From positions 33,602,670 through 33,666,669 of the forward strand of contig NC_068344.1 of NCBI RefSeq assembly GCF_014633365.1: DNA of 64,000 bases, in the 5' to 3' direction. How positions within the stretch are numbered: the stretch's first letter is position 1; each line of letters starts with the position of its first letter. The notes under the pieces are model-generated. The model saw only the letters and a program-made list of their open reading frames with translations. It made no database searches and was not told the origin of the DNA. Shown here piece after piece: positions 23,175 to 35,308 of this stretch. The translations under genes were made by a program, and so were the position numbers. Source of the stretch: Diospyros lotus. Taxonomy: Eukaryota > Streptophyta > Magnoliopsida > Ericales > Ebenaceae.

Positions 23175-26100
23175 TTACTCTCCTCCCCAACTTTCACCTT
23201 GTCCTCAAGGTGGAAAGAGGGAAATTGCTGCTGAATCAGGCTATAAGGCTCCCAAGTGGCTTCCAAATGAGGTAACCCCTTCCACTAGAGTAGGACATCC
23301 AATCCCCGTAAATTACTTCCTGTTCCTGGCCTGACCCCCAGCACCGCCTCCGGTTCCACCAACATTTCCAATTCTGCACTTAACTGATTAGGAATCTCCA
23401 TAGTGGCTTGCAACACACCTTTGGCTTCTCGTAGCTGGGACACGTGGAAGACTGGGTGAATGCTGCAGTGTGAAGGCAACTTTAACTTATAAGCTACAGG
23501 CCCAATTTCCTTTTCCACTTCAAATGGACCATAGAATCTAGGAGCCAACTTCTCATTGGATCGACCAGCCAATGTCTTTCGCTGATAGGGTCTTAATTTC
23601 AATTAAACTAAGTCCCCAACCTTAAACTTCACTGCTCTTCTTTTCATATCAGCCCCCTTCTTCATTACTACCTAAGCCCTTAATAGTTGTGCCTTGAGTT
23701 CCTCCAAAATGTGATCTCTTTCAACTAGTTGTTGCTCCACTACTAAAATAGGAGTGGATCCCATTTCAACCCTCAATATGGCTGGCGGTTCTCGCCCATA
23801 AACGGCCTGGAATGGGGTAATTCTCGAGGCTGTATGGTACAAAGTGTTGTACCAAAGTTCAGCCCAAGGCAGCCACACAAACCAAGCTTTAGGTTTAGAG
23901 GAAGCAAAACAGCGAAGGTATGTCTCCAATGTCCTATTCAGCACCTCCGTTTGTGGATGGTAAGTTGTGCTGCGGTGGCGCCTGGTGCCTTGGAGGCGGA
24001 GCAACTCCTCCCAAAACTTGCTCATGAAGATCTTGTCTCGATCGGATACAATGGACCTGGGGAAACCATGAAGCCGCACAACTTCCTTGATGAAAATGCC
24101 TGCCACCTCTCCAGCTGTAAAAGGGTGTTTAAGCCCGATAAAATGCCCATACTTACTGAGTCTATCTATTACCACCAAAATCGAGTCCATTTTGCCCCGA
24201 CCTTGGTAAGCCTTCGATAAAGTCCATAGCAATGTCGTCCCAAATTTGGTTTGGGATAGGAAGGGGCTGCAGGAGCCCTCCTGGCTTCAAGGCTAGTACC
24301 TTGTTTTGTTGGCAGACAGCACAATGACTCACATATCTATGGATGTCCCTCTTCATACCTGACCAGTATACACTGGCTGCAATCCTCTTGTAGGTTTTTA
24401 AGAATCCCGAGTGCCCTCCCACCTTCCCATCATGTCCCTCATGTAAAAGCAATGGAATGAGAGAAGAGCCCTTCGGTAGGTACAGCCTACCCTTGTAAAG
24501 GAGGTGGCTGTCCACCAGCTGGAAATGGGGTCTAGAAGTAGGATCAAGCTGGAGATCCTTGACCACCCCTTGCAGCCACTCATTTTTTTCTACTTCTCGA
24601 GCTAGCTGATCAAGTTGGAGAACCTGAGGGACGGTTAATGTTAAGAGGGCAGCAGAGTGGCTGATGCGGGACAAACCATCTGCTGCCTTGTTTTCTAGTA
24701 CAGGCCTATATTGAATTTTGAAATGAAACCCCATTAACTTGAGCATCCACTTCTGATATTCTGGGCTAACCAACCTTTGCTCCATCAGAAATTTGAGGCT
24801 CTTTTGGTCGGTCCTAACCACAAACTTTTGTCCCAACAAATAATGCCGCCACTTTTGCACCGCAAATACAATGGCCATCAATTCTCTCTCATAAACTGAT
24901 TTCCACTTCCCCAACTGATTAAAGGCATGACTGAAATAGGCAATAGGTCTATGATCTTACATTAAAACTGCCCCCATACCTTGTCCAGAAGCATCCGTCT
25001 CAACCACAAATGGCTTGTCAAAATTCGACAAAGCCAAAACAGGCAGAGATACCATGGCAGCCTTGAGCCGTTGGAAAGCTTGCTCAGCTGCCTCATCCCA
25101 GAAAAAATTGTTCTTTCGAAGTCGCTCCGTGAGAGGCCATGCTATCCTGCCATAATCCTTAACAAAGCGCCGATAATATCCCGTGAGACCAAGGAAACCA
25201 CGCAATTCCTTCAATGTGATGGGAATGGGCCAATCTAACATAGCTTTTATCTTACTACAATCAGCTGAAACCCCTTGCTATGATATAATGTGGCCTAAGT
25301 ACTCAATTTCCAGTTGTCCAAACAAACACTTCTTCCTATTCGCAAATAGTTGGTTAGCTGCCAGCACTTCCAGAACACAACATAAGTGTTGTGCATGCTG
25401 TTCAAAATCCTTGCTGAAAACTAATATGTCATCAAAAAAGACTAACACAAAACGCCTCATTTGCTCCCTAAAGATGTCATTCATCAGCGACTGGAACGTG
25501 GCTGGCGCGTTAGTCAATCCGAAAGGTATTACGAGGAACTCGTAATGGCCTTCATGCATCCGGAAGGCTGTCTTGGGAATGTCCTCAGCTCTAACGCGAA
25601 TTTGATGATACCCAGATTTAAGGTCGAGTTTGGAAAAGACCTTGGCCCCATGAAGCTCATCCAACAACTCCTCAATCACTGGAATTGGAAACTTGTCGGG
25701 CACGGTCACCTTATTCAAAACCCTATAGTCCACACAAAAACGCCACCCGCCATCCTTCTTCTTGACAAGCAAGACCGGACTAGAGAAAGGGCTGGAACTT
25801 GGTTGTATAATCCTCGCTGCTAGCATCTCTCCTACCATCTTCTCAATCTCGTTTTTCTGTAGGTAAGGATAACGATAGGGCCGCACACTAACCGGTACCG
25901 TGCCTGGTAGTAGGTTGATTGCATGATCCTTTTTTCTGGAAGGAGGCAACCCTTCAGGTGTTGTGAACACCTCCTCAAACTCCGTTAACACCTCTTTTAG
26001 GAACAGTGGAACCTCTACCTGATTGCCATGGTATTTAGCTGCCATCGTTCCCAGTTCAAGCAACATTCCTTCTCCATTCTCCTTGAAGGCCTTCATCATA

Positions 26101-27680
26101 GCCTTCAAAGATACCAAGCTTTTGCTCAAGCTGGGATCTCCTTGCAAGGTCACGACCAATCCCCCAACCTGAAACTTCATAGTCAAAGCCTTCCAATCCA
26201 CTCTCATCTTCCCCACTGCTGCCAACCACTTCATCCTAAGGATTACATCAGAACTACCCAACTCCAAGGGCAAAAAATCCTCCACGATTTGTAAGTTTTG
26301 TAGGTGCAATTTCACCCCCTTGCAAATGCCGGCCCCTTACACCGCCATTCCTGTCCCCATGATCACCCCATATCCGGTAGTTTTTGTTCGTGGCAACCCC
26401 AACCGTTGCACCAGTTCTGCAGCTATAAAATTGTGCGTCGCCCCTCCATCAATAAGTACTACCACTGGTTGCCCTTCTATATCCCCTTGCAGCTTCATTG
26501 TTTGCGATGTTGTCAACCCCACCACTAAATTCATGGAGAGTTCTATGACCTCACTGCCATGCCCAACTTCCCCTTCTTCTTCTCTTCCATCTCTTGTTTC
26601 CACCTCGGCTCCTTCCTCTTCCCTTTCTTCATCATAAATCATCATAACGTGCAGCTCCTTGTTCTTGCATCTGTGGCCAACTGAATATTTCTCATCACAA
26701 CGAAAGCATAATCCCTTTTCCCTTTTGGCTTTCCACTCGGTCTCACTGAGTCGTTTAAAAGAGCCATTGCTGCCACTACTAGCCACTGGCATCTTGTTGC
26801 TCACCTGACCAAAGACTCTTGAATGAGGAGTCGGGCTTATTGATTGTATGGGAGGGGGTCGAACAACATTGATTGTAGAGTGGATAGGGAAATTGCTCCT
26901 CGCTAGTTCGAACGCCCTACTGCAGCTGAGCATGGCTGCATTTTTATCCTCGATACACTGCGCCATCATCATGATCCGATCCAACCCCCTAGGTTGCAGT
27001 ACCTTGATCTCAGCCTTGATTTTTGGCTTAAGGCTGTTGATGAAATGGCCCTCCAAAAACGCCTCAGAGATGTCCGACACTGGCACGGCCAAAGTCTTGA
27101 ACATCAGCCGGTAATCCTTGACAGCACCATCTTGTCGTAGAGCCAGGAACCTCTCCTTTAGCGACCCCTCTTGAGTCGAATGGAATCGGTTGAGAATTCC
27201 CTGCTTGAGCCATTCCCAACTGTGGATCCCCCTGTGCCTAGACTCCCACTCGAACCAAGTGAGGGCCCCTGCCTCGAAGCACAATGTTGCGGACTCGATC
27301 TTCTCATCATCGGATAGCTAGTTGATCGCAAAGTACCTCTCCGCCCTGAAAATCCAGTCGTCCGGGTTGTCTCCCACGAAGGTTGGCATTTCCAGTCGCC
27401 GACCTCTCCCTTCCTGACGCCATGCAGCACTCATGCTTCCCTCCATTCCTTGGTTCATGCCGCCTCCCGGGATCACTTCGGAATCTGGGGTAAACTCTGT
27501 TGGCCATCCACTCCCATGGACCTTAGCCTTACTCTCCCGTTCTTGTTCGTCCCACCTTGTTCGCAGGATGGCGAACTGCTCGAGCATTTCTGCTACATTA
27601 CGGTTTATGGTTTGAATCTCTCCCCTCATCGTGTCTACCTTCTCCTCCAGGTCCCCCACCCTCTCGGTTAGGTTCACCAT
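23175..27680 (-). pseudogene. Gypsy gag-pol polyprotein with chromodomain, multiply interrupted
   Basis: Translation would begin at the ATG at 27680, 15 bp after the primer site, with a predicted coiled coil (ERVGDLEEKVDTMRGEI). Gag follows, then a zinc knuckle CFRCDEKYSVGHRC (about 26670-26715). The protease reads LIDGGATHNFI, with Gly in place of the Ser/Thr usual after the catalytic Asp. Reverse transcriptase has [15 protein letters not shown] and FFDDIL (about 25430), then RNase H with VVETDAS. Integrase has a zinc-binding HCAVC region (about 24300-24440) and [13 protein letters not shown] and [12 protein letters not shown]; four residues of the usual HPQTDGQTE block are missing. A chromodomain-like end (ATWEPY) follows. 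Breaks: stops at 27318, 26337, 25278, 24957, 23672, about 23603 and 23285, and a frameshift near 24165-24232. No functional protein is expected. Confidence 0.92.
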
Positions 27681-27694
27681 GGTGATCGACGAAT

Positions 27695-27706
27695 GCTCTG
27701 ATACCA
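27695..27706 (-). promoter_or_regulatory. Primer-binding site of the Gypsy element
   Basis: The minus strand reads TGGTATCAGAGC, an exact match to the usual plant tRNA-iMet primer-binding site. Confidence 0.9.
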
Positions 27707-27709
27707 AAT

Positions 27710-28055
27710 TGATGAGATTCAACACAATAGGTAGGATTACCAGAGAATTAGGTGAGTTTCTGCTATATTGCGACTCTCAACTACAAGGAAAACAATGGAA
27801 ATAAGCAACAAAACTGGGCATTCGAGAGGACCAAGACTCTCCTGCCAGAAAACTCTAAATTCTTCACACCTTCTCTCTCTTCTAACCTCCTTTTTATAGG
27901 TTGTTCATGCACATACTGGTTTGTTACACAAACCAACCAAGTGCCTATTCTACCCCTGGCGCACATGCTGGCCGTTACTCCCTCTCGCGGTGTCCCCCAT
28001 ATTCCCTTAATTCTTGTTACGCCTTTGGTATGTTTGCAGTATCGATGGCCTAACA
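27710..28055 (-). repeat. 5' LTR of the Gypsy element
   Basis: Partner of 22829-23174 with about 97% identity by eye. On the minus strand the primer-binding site begins three bases inside it. Confidence 0.93.
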
Positions 28056-29265
28056 GATGATTGACAAACACATGGACACATCAAGCAAAAAAAGGAACCC
28101 AGCAATTCCATGGCCATACAAAGAACTTGAACTAATTTTCCCATTGAAGGAGGAGATACTCGCTAATTGAAAAAGATTAGATTAACTATAAACTAGCTAT
28201 TTATAGAAAAATCATAAAGTCACTGAACTGCATAAACTAGCAAAACACTAATCTAACTCTCAGGATGACAGCGTGCTTAAGAGGCCACAACTGCCTTAAA
28301 CTAGTCGGACAAAGATAAAAGTTCAGGGCAGTTAGCCTAATGTGCGTACAAATACAAGCCTGTAAATACATTTGTCCGTTTTTTTTCATTCTTTCCTTTT
28401 TTTTACCCTCCAACTTCTGGTCAATCAGAGAGCCCAAAAGTGAATAAATGATCTTAGAGTGAATCAAATACATTTTGCTCAACATTGATCTTCTGTTATA
28501 AAATGGAAATTTCTAAACCAAATGCACATATTAGCATGCTAAATACTCCTCAAGGAACAAACCAAAAGCCAGCCAAATTTTGTGAACAAGAATTGGTTTA
28601 GTGGTTATGGTTTGAACTTTGAGGTGGGGTATTTGATACCTAATACAGCAACGAAAGCTCACCTGAACAATTCTTTCCAGCTTTATATCTTACAAAAACA
28701 AATTCTACTACAATACAGTGCTCCTCATTTATGACAAAGCAGCTTGTGACTTTATCTTTGGAATTGCACCATTGAGTTTTCTCCTGTGTCCTCTTTCCAA
28801 ATGAATTCAATGGGCATTGCTTTTAAATCAAATATTCAATTGTTCAATACCTAGAAGTCTAGAACTCAATAGTTGAGGGATGCAGTGTTGATCAAACCTA
28901 TTTTCATCAGAGTTTCAAAATTTTTGGGTAGATTGAAGCACATAGACACATCAAGAAGGCTGCAGCCAGTAAACTCCTAGTAAATAAGTGATTAATGATC
29001 TGAATCATATTCTTTGCAGCATCAAGAAGATAGTAGTAGTAATAATAGTAATAAAGAACCCTCAGAATTGCCTCTGGAGTTATAGAAACTGTTCAATTTG
29101 GATCACTAGAAAATACTCTTGTTTTTGGAGTATGTTCAAATTTTTCTTTACTTCTACACTTTCAAAATTTAATGTGAATGGACCAACAAGTTTGTCTTGA
29201 GCAACAATACGTTACTAAAAAGGCATCTCTACTGAATAAAAAACTCCTTGCTTTGCAAGGGTCGG

Positions 29266-29347
29266 AGGAGAGTTATATCTGTACGCAACTTTTCCCTCTT
29301 CTTTGGGGGAGAGTTATATTTGTATGCAACTTTTCCCTCTTCTTTTT
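29266..29347. repeat. Two tandem copies of a unit of about 41 bp
   Basis: The segment GGAGAGTTATATCTGTACGC, continuing to CCCTCTTCTTT, is repeated directly with two or three mismatches. Confidence 0.75.
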
Positions 29348-30206
29348 TTGGTTTTACAAAGAGACTATTTCTACAATTTGATCCCATGATCTTCCGTTTA
29401 CAAAGAAACAACCTTATCATTACTACCACGGCTTGCCTTCAAACCATGACCTTCACATCACTATAAACTAAAATTTTGTTGATAGCTTGATTAGATTTAG
29501 AACTATCATAGCAAAATTTATGAGCAATCTGTCAATAGAGACGCAATTTTGTTATCTAAACTTAAACCTAACTTTTACTTGCAACAGCCAAATGATATTT
29601 TTTTTGGCAAACAGTAGGCCTCAAAGATCTTTTTGTATGTGCAGTCCTTTGTTTCAGTCAATTCCTTGTCAAAGATGCTAAATTTTTAATAGCCAGACAG
29701 CCAGCTAAACCACTAGTCTTCGTTTGGCTATCACTATCAATTCAACCAAGCCGGCTAAGTTGGCTAGTTCGAACATACAGAACCATAGAGCCAATGACAA
29801 GGAAGTTAGCAGGAAGGTCCTCATACAGCCACACATCTACAGCTGGGATATTCCAGCTTTCCAATTTCCTCTCAAATCTGATGAGCAAGAACCAGCTTCC
29901 TACATCAACCAAAATACTTAACAATAGTAACATTCAGGAATTTCATTCTTTTCTGCTCCTAATTTTCTTTTCTCCTGCATTATTACACTTTGATCTTCGT
30001 GCCTTGTCCACCTAAATTTTCTTAGTTTTCCCCCCCGGCTTAATTCTAGCAGTGATTAAAAACTAATTACTACTTAGCAAACAAAAAACTAATTACCATA
30101 TATCAAGATGAAAGGCTCCTTTCCATCTACACTGAGCAAACCACGACACCCCAAAGAAAAGAAAGTTCCTTCTACACCAAGTAGTTGAATTTTTCAAGGT
30201 TTTTGA

Positions 30207-30541
30207 TAAGTGTATATTTGGTATTGTTACGAAATTTTTACTGTGGCAGAGAGCATTTTTGTAAAATCCCTTTAGCAAGAATATATAGTTGATCTGGAAA
30301 TTATTTTAATTTTTGTTTCTACGTTGTTCTACAGCAAAAGTTCCAAATTACTAATACCCTTTTCCCAGCGGAACCTCATGTTTCTGCTTCTCCTCCACAA
30401 TAAAAAACAAAAAATGTTTTTGCTATCATGCAAAAACATTTTTTTGTTATCAACTCACATGAAGTGTAGAAGAATTCTTTTATTTACTCAAAAATTATTT
30501 AAAAGCGCTTTTCTGCCAACCCTAGCACAACCAAAATAGGC
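30207..30541. repeat. Possible MITE with imperfect terminal inverted repeats
   Basis: The left edge GTGTATATTTGGTATTGTT and the complement of the right edge, GGCCTATTTTGGTTGTGCT, resemble each other. The interior has short hairpins (AAAAATGTTTTTGC and GCAAAAACATTTTT) and no coding. Ends and target duplication are uncertain. Confidence 0.35.
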
Positions 30542-30904
30542 CGCAAGTAGAGGGGAAACGATCATATTGTGGAAGCTCTAGTGGTTTAAATGTGTACTTA
30601 TCTCCACTACTTAGACCAAACAAGGATAAGGTAACCTTGCTGGACCATTCCATAAACACAATCAAACAAAGAAGATGAAGACAAGGAATGATGCGTGAAA
30701 AAACTATTATTATTATTACTATTTACGCTCTCTCGTACAACTCAACTGCAAAAAGTGAGAAAGGATAAAGCATAGCTATTCTAGTATAGAATTACCACAA
30801 AGGTTGAAAGAGAGCAAGAGAGAACCGAAGGCAGAGAAAGAAAACTGGTCAAAAAAGGGGTTATTAGCTATTATACAAGAGAGATCAAGGCAAAAGGAGA
30901 GACT

Positions 30905-32106
30905 CTAAGAAGCAGCAGCTATGGGTGGGGGTGGAGGATGGGCCGCATGAAACAAACTTGGTCGTGACAAGTTGACATTAGTTTCTTCCCTTTCAACAAC
31001 ATCATCTTCATCACCTCCTCCTTCTTCATCCTCCTCCGCATCCCACAGGAACCGGGCATAGGAAGCCAAAACATAACTGCAGCATCAAAACCAATTTAGT
31101 ATAAATAAAAGCGTTTTCAATGCACGAGACTAAAGTCTTGGGAAAGTGAGAATTGGGAAAGTGTCGTGTTTATCTCACCAGTCATCAGGGGAGGCTTTTA
31201 CTGCCTGATCAAAGTAGCTCTCGGCCCGAGAGGCATCCTTATGGGTCTGCCATATCAAATCAGCATAGAGTGACAGTACATTTCCGTCACTTGGGTTTGC
31301 CAGAATTGCTCTCCCGCAATACTCCTCTGCTTTTACATAGTCTCCTCGTACCTGTTTGTTTCCCAGTACCAAATCAACTCATTAGAAAAAGATTAACTTG
31401 CACGTATTCACGATGGCTATGGATTCTCTTCGACAGAAAAAAAGAAAAAAAATTGAAACTTTCTTTAAGAGCATACCTCTTTCAAGAACCTGGCATAATT
31501 GCCAATAAGGAGAGCGTTTCCAGGGTTTGCCTCGATCATTTTCTGATAGAACAAGTCCGTATTATCACTTCCACGATCGGAATCCCCATCGCCGCCATTA
31601 CCGCCGCCCGCGCCCCCACCGATCCAACACCCGCCGGCGCCGTTTCCACCGCCCGCCACAAAAGCACATCCCTCTTCCACGGCTACCGCATCCAGCCGCG
31701 ACTCCAATACCCGGCCCAGGCTTCCAGATCCGACCTCTCTCTCCTCCACCGCGGCAAGCGGTAACCTAGAACCCAGAGACAAGATCCGACCAGAGTACTC
31801 TGAACCGGATGCTGAACCCGTTTCTCCACCCTCCTCCTCTTCTTCTTCCACCGCGATCGCCGAAAACCCGATTGAAGGCCTTCGTTTGGAGACTGAAAGG
31901 TCCCGCAGATCGCTCTCTGAAAGCGCTCGGGTCATGTTCTTCTTCGCCGGGTCCTCGTTATGGGGCAGCAGGTTTAGCCGCAACGACACCAATGAGACGA
32001 CGGACGATCGGGCCTTGGGAATCAGGAGCGCCCCTTCGTGCTCCGGCGATGCTGAAGGCTGAAGCCACGAATCCAGCACCGGCGTCGACGAGCTCCGGAG
32101 AAGCAT
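30905..32106 (-). CDS. Tetratricopeptide-repeat (TPR) protein, intact, three exons
   Basis: Exons 31477-32106, 31179-31351 and 30905-31076 join with GT-AG borders into 324 codons plus TAG. Exon 1 starts [15 protein letters not shown], the usual start of this plant family, and has acidic, Ser-rich and Gly-rich stretches that look disordered. From about residue 185 to 285 the protein has TPR-type helical pairs: [20 protein letters not shown], then [20 protein letters not shown], then [18 protein letters not shown] and [15 protein letters not shown]. The C-terminus is acidic, then Pro-rich, ending [13 protein letters not shown] helices usually bind partner proteins; the partner of this family is not established. 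No signal peptide or membrane segment is evident. The exon phases are consistent and there are no internal stops, so the gene looks functional. The match is to plant TPR-like superfamily proteins of the At5g20190 type. Confidence 0.92.
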
Positions 32107-32235
32107 TCTTCCTCACAAAATCAATATGGAAACGAAGACTAGAAACCGTATGTACACGTACGTTAGTGATAGACAATGGAGAGAGAGAGAGTTCTCGGCG
32201 ACATGGCTTGTTTTCTGAGCGAGCTAGTCTTTGCA

Positions 32236-32244
32236 GCTTTATAG
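32236..32244 (-). promoter_or_regulatory. Probable TATA box of the TPR gene
   Basis: The minus strand reads CTATAAAGC about 130 bp upstream of the ATG at 32106. The position fits a 5' untranslated region of about 100 bp. A GAGA tract lies between it and the start codon. Confidence 0.55.
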
Positions 32245-32577
32245 GACGAGAAAAGGAAGGCTTCAGATCGGATCAGAGCCGTTGAATTTCCCCACCAAAC
32301 AAATTTGTTTAAATTACTATCGACGACCCACAGTTCTTCATGAATAGACGATAATATCTCTCAAATATCTAAAATTGTAGAAATACCCAGGCAAGGTTAA
32401 ACGCTAAATGACAAAATCAAAATTGTTTTTTTTTTTTATTCTTCTTCGAGATGTTTTGGTGACTTTGGCTTTCTTTGACACAAGATTCTTTTTGTCAAAT
32501 CAAAAATAAAATAATATTGATTTATCATTTGTTATCGCTCGTAATTAATTTATAATTTAATTAATAATTTAAGATTT

Positions 32578-32828
32578 TATTTTTATGGGCATAGTTGAGT
32601 TACAAATGAAAAAGTTGTAAAATTATGTTGGAGACTGTCAATGTGAGATCAATTGTTAAAAGAAGCAAAAATTTGTATTTTTCTGAGAATTATTCTTAGT
32701 AAGTCAATGAATGCAACTTCAAAAAATAAAAAAAATTTAGTCACCCATATCCCTAACTTATTTCCTTCGTGATGACCCTAAGACGGGTTCGACGGGACAC
32801 GAGTGATAATGCATAATCTAAAAAAAAA
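32578..32828 (+). mobile_element. tRNA-derived SINE, copy 1
   Basis: This segment ends in a poly(A) tail and is homologous to 50331-50598: both carry a CGTGATGACC..AGGACGGGTTC-type box and a CGCATAATCT/TGCATAATCT end before the A-tail. A B-box-like GATCAATTG lies in the 5' half. Flanking direct repeats of about 13 bp, TAATTTAAGATTT (32565-32577) and TAATTTGAGATTT (32829-32841), are a target-site duplication. It sits about 470 bp upstream of the TPR gene. Confidence 0.72.
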
Positions 32829-32949
32829 TAATTTGAGATTTCTTAATTATAATTTACTTTTGAGATGGGGTGCCAGTGCCAATTCAGAAAACTAAGCGGC
32901 AGTAGTGTAATTTCGTAAACAAGTTTATAGCATGCCTAGCACGTGACAT

Positions 32950-33420
32950 TTTATGATTTTCGTTCGCACTTCGCTGCACGGAGTCGGCTTAGGACGGAAC
33001 CAACCGCTACGCGGTCGAACGGTGACCTTTCGGGCGGGCCCACTTCCCAGGAGACTCCGGACCTATCGTAAACGACTATTTTCGAGCATACCGCAAATGG
33101 ACGGTCCGGATTCCATCAATCACGTGAAGGCCTCGCGCTTGGTGTGGCCGGCCCCGAGAGCGATTGGGGCTTGGTAAAAGCATGGTTCGATCGGGTCCGT
33201 GAACATACCCGAATATTGGATCCACGTCTAAGACGGAATATGAATTTTCGGAGTGCCGGTGGGGAATGGGCCCTGGATGTTGGAAATATCTACGGAAGTG
33301 CCACCGGTTGGTTTCCAGTGGCTCGGAATAGTCGGGTCGGGGGCAATTGGGGATGGGCGTCGCTTTCAGATGAGTTGGGTGCTGTGAGGTGGACGGCCCT
33401 GTGCGCATGTTAGAGATTTG
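32950..33420. other. GC-rich island, no gene identified
   Basis: Composition rises sharply above the AT-rich surroundings. Open frames of 80-150 codons occur on both strands, but none is recognised. Several TGGGCC/GGCCCA elements (site-II-like) and a CACGTG box (about 33121) occur. It could be a distal regulatory region or part of an unrecognised element. Confidence 0.35.
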
Positions 33421-35308
33421 TGTAGGTCCCATAATATAAAAATCTCTTTGTCCTTTGCGTGCAAATGGATGGATGGCCGATTTCATTCTGGGCCGTTCTG
33501 GTCTTTTCATACCCACCTCTGACATTTACCTCTTGAAGATAAAGTGAATAAAAAATACACACTCTCTCTTCTTCTTTTAACTTTATATGATATAATATAA
33601 TAAATAAACTAGAAAAGATCACCAGAGCTTCTAAGTGTGGATCTTTGGCATTTTTTTTTGTTTTGCCCGTCATGTAATCACTCTTAAAGCATGTCAAATA
33701 ATATAAAATTTCATACGTTTAAGCCCGGAGATTATAACTAAGTAGGTTAAAATGGATATTTTATGGATATATTATATTATGTTAAATTATTAAATTAATA
33801 TATATAATATTTTAAATATATTTAATTTAATTATATTATTATAATAATTTAAAATTTAATAATTTTATGTTAAATAATATATTTATATACTAAATTGTTC
33901 ATGCACTTCAAATCAAGCATATTAATATTCACAAGTCTCTAATCGAGTGTATTAATATTAACGAACGTTTAATCAAACATATTCACTACCTTTAATGAAT
34001 CAAACTTTACAGAGCTCAAGATCAATTCATTTATAAACCAAAATTTAAATTTAGGATTAAACTCATAGATTTTGTTGAGTTGAATGCTGGGCCAGTTGCT
34101 AACGGCTCAACTCATTTGCAATTCTATCAACTTGCAACTATTAAATTTAAAAATTTTAAAAATAATGTTAAAATATTAATACTCGCTCAACCATACATAA
34201 AGAGCAAAACACCCCACAAATGTGATAATCTAATCCGTTAGGTTTACTACATATTTTTTATTATTGAAGTCATTAATTAACTTTAAAGTATTGAAGACTT
34301 AATAAAGGGTCCTAACCCTACAATTTTTTTTATAAGTAGTCATGTCAAGATACATTGATGATTGATCTTAAGCATCATCAAGATTGGAAGGTAAAATTAT
34401 TTTTTAATAAAAAATAATTAGACAAACAAAAATTTCATACCTAAAAAAATAATTCAATTTACGTGTCTCTTTTTTATTGGGTATAGATTATAATTATAAA
34501 AAATACAAATTAATCATGACAATGATTTTTTTTTTCTTTTTTTTAAACAGATAGAATGCCAATTTGATCACAAAAGACAAAGGGGAAGATCATTTGATTG
34601 GTCAAGTGGGAGTTCTCTAATCAATAAAATCATTTTATTGGTCAAGTGAGAGGTCTCCAATCAATTCAAATTGGACAGCTACAGACGTCTAAATCAACAG
34701 AAACCTCGACAATGGCAGCAAGGGCTGTGAGGGTTCTCCCATTCAGACTTTGATATGAAAAATCTTGTCTTTGCATTGGACCTCTTCAATTCAGAGAGAA
34801 GCATAGACTTTCCAAAACAACTACTTTGTGTGAAGGGCATCGCAGCATTTGGGCTTGGCTGGCGGGTGGCGGCTACTGGCTAGCAGTTGCCCTGAAAATG
34901 CGACCGCCACAGAGATAGAGAGAGAGAGAGAGAGAATGTCCCGTCGATATGATGTGAGGTAGAAAGAGTTGAATTTTGTAAATAAGAAAGAGAAATTGTA
35001 TAAGAAGTCACTCCTTTTTCTAATAATAAACCTTTTAGAATTAAAATTGTACAATTATACCTATATGTTTTAAGTCCAAAATGAACAAAGATATCGGTAG
35101 TCATAAAGTATAAAGAATATGATACACAATACGAAAAGTATTATATAACATAAATAATGTATTATATGACATATTTTGATGTATATGATATTATTTTTTA
35201 TATTGTATATTATGTAAAAATATAAATATTTATAGAATTTTAATTTATTATCTGCGTATGTTGCATGATGCTAACGTGAGGGCAATAGCGTTCACCTCTT
35301 TTTCCCTC
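33421..35308. other. AT-rich intergenic stretch
   Basis: No gene is seen. A (GA)n tract lies at about 34913-34935. The segment 33880-34180 resembles 37640-37870 in parts (AAATAATATATTTATA and following), suggesting a shared degenerate repeat. Confidence 0.5.

Larger units (their letters stand above)
22829..28055 (-). mobile_element. Ty3/Gypsy chromovirus LTR retrotransposon, complete but decayed
   Basis: Two LTRs of exactly 346 bp (22829-23174 and 27710-28055) are flanked by a perfect 5-bp duplication GATGA (22824-22828 and 28056-28060). The plus strand next to the right LTR reads GCTCTGATACCA (27695-27706), so the element is on the minus strand with a tRNA-iMet primer site. A polypurine tract, GGGGAGGAGAGTAA on the minus strand, abuts the left LTR. 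Domain order is gag, protease, reverse transcriptase, RNase H, integrase, chromodomain, which places it among Gypsy chromoviruses. The LTRs differ at about ten positions by eye. The polyprotein has at least seven stops or shifts. Confidence 0.95.
28061..30904. other. Region between the Gypsy element and the TPR gene
   Basis: No gene was found. The part nearest 30904 should be the 3' untranslated region of the TPR gene. The rest is AT-rich with a two-copy tandem repeat (29266-29347) and a possible MITE (30207-30541). Confidence 0.5.

Noticed and set aside
33076..33525. A 149-codon minus-strand frame in the GC-rich island
   Set aside because: No domain or conserved pattern is seen, and an overlapping frame is open on the other strand; GC-rich composition explains both.
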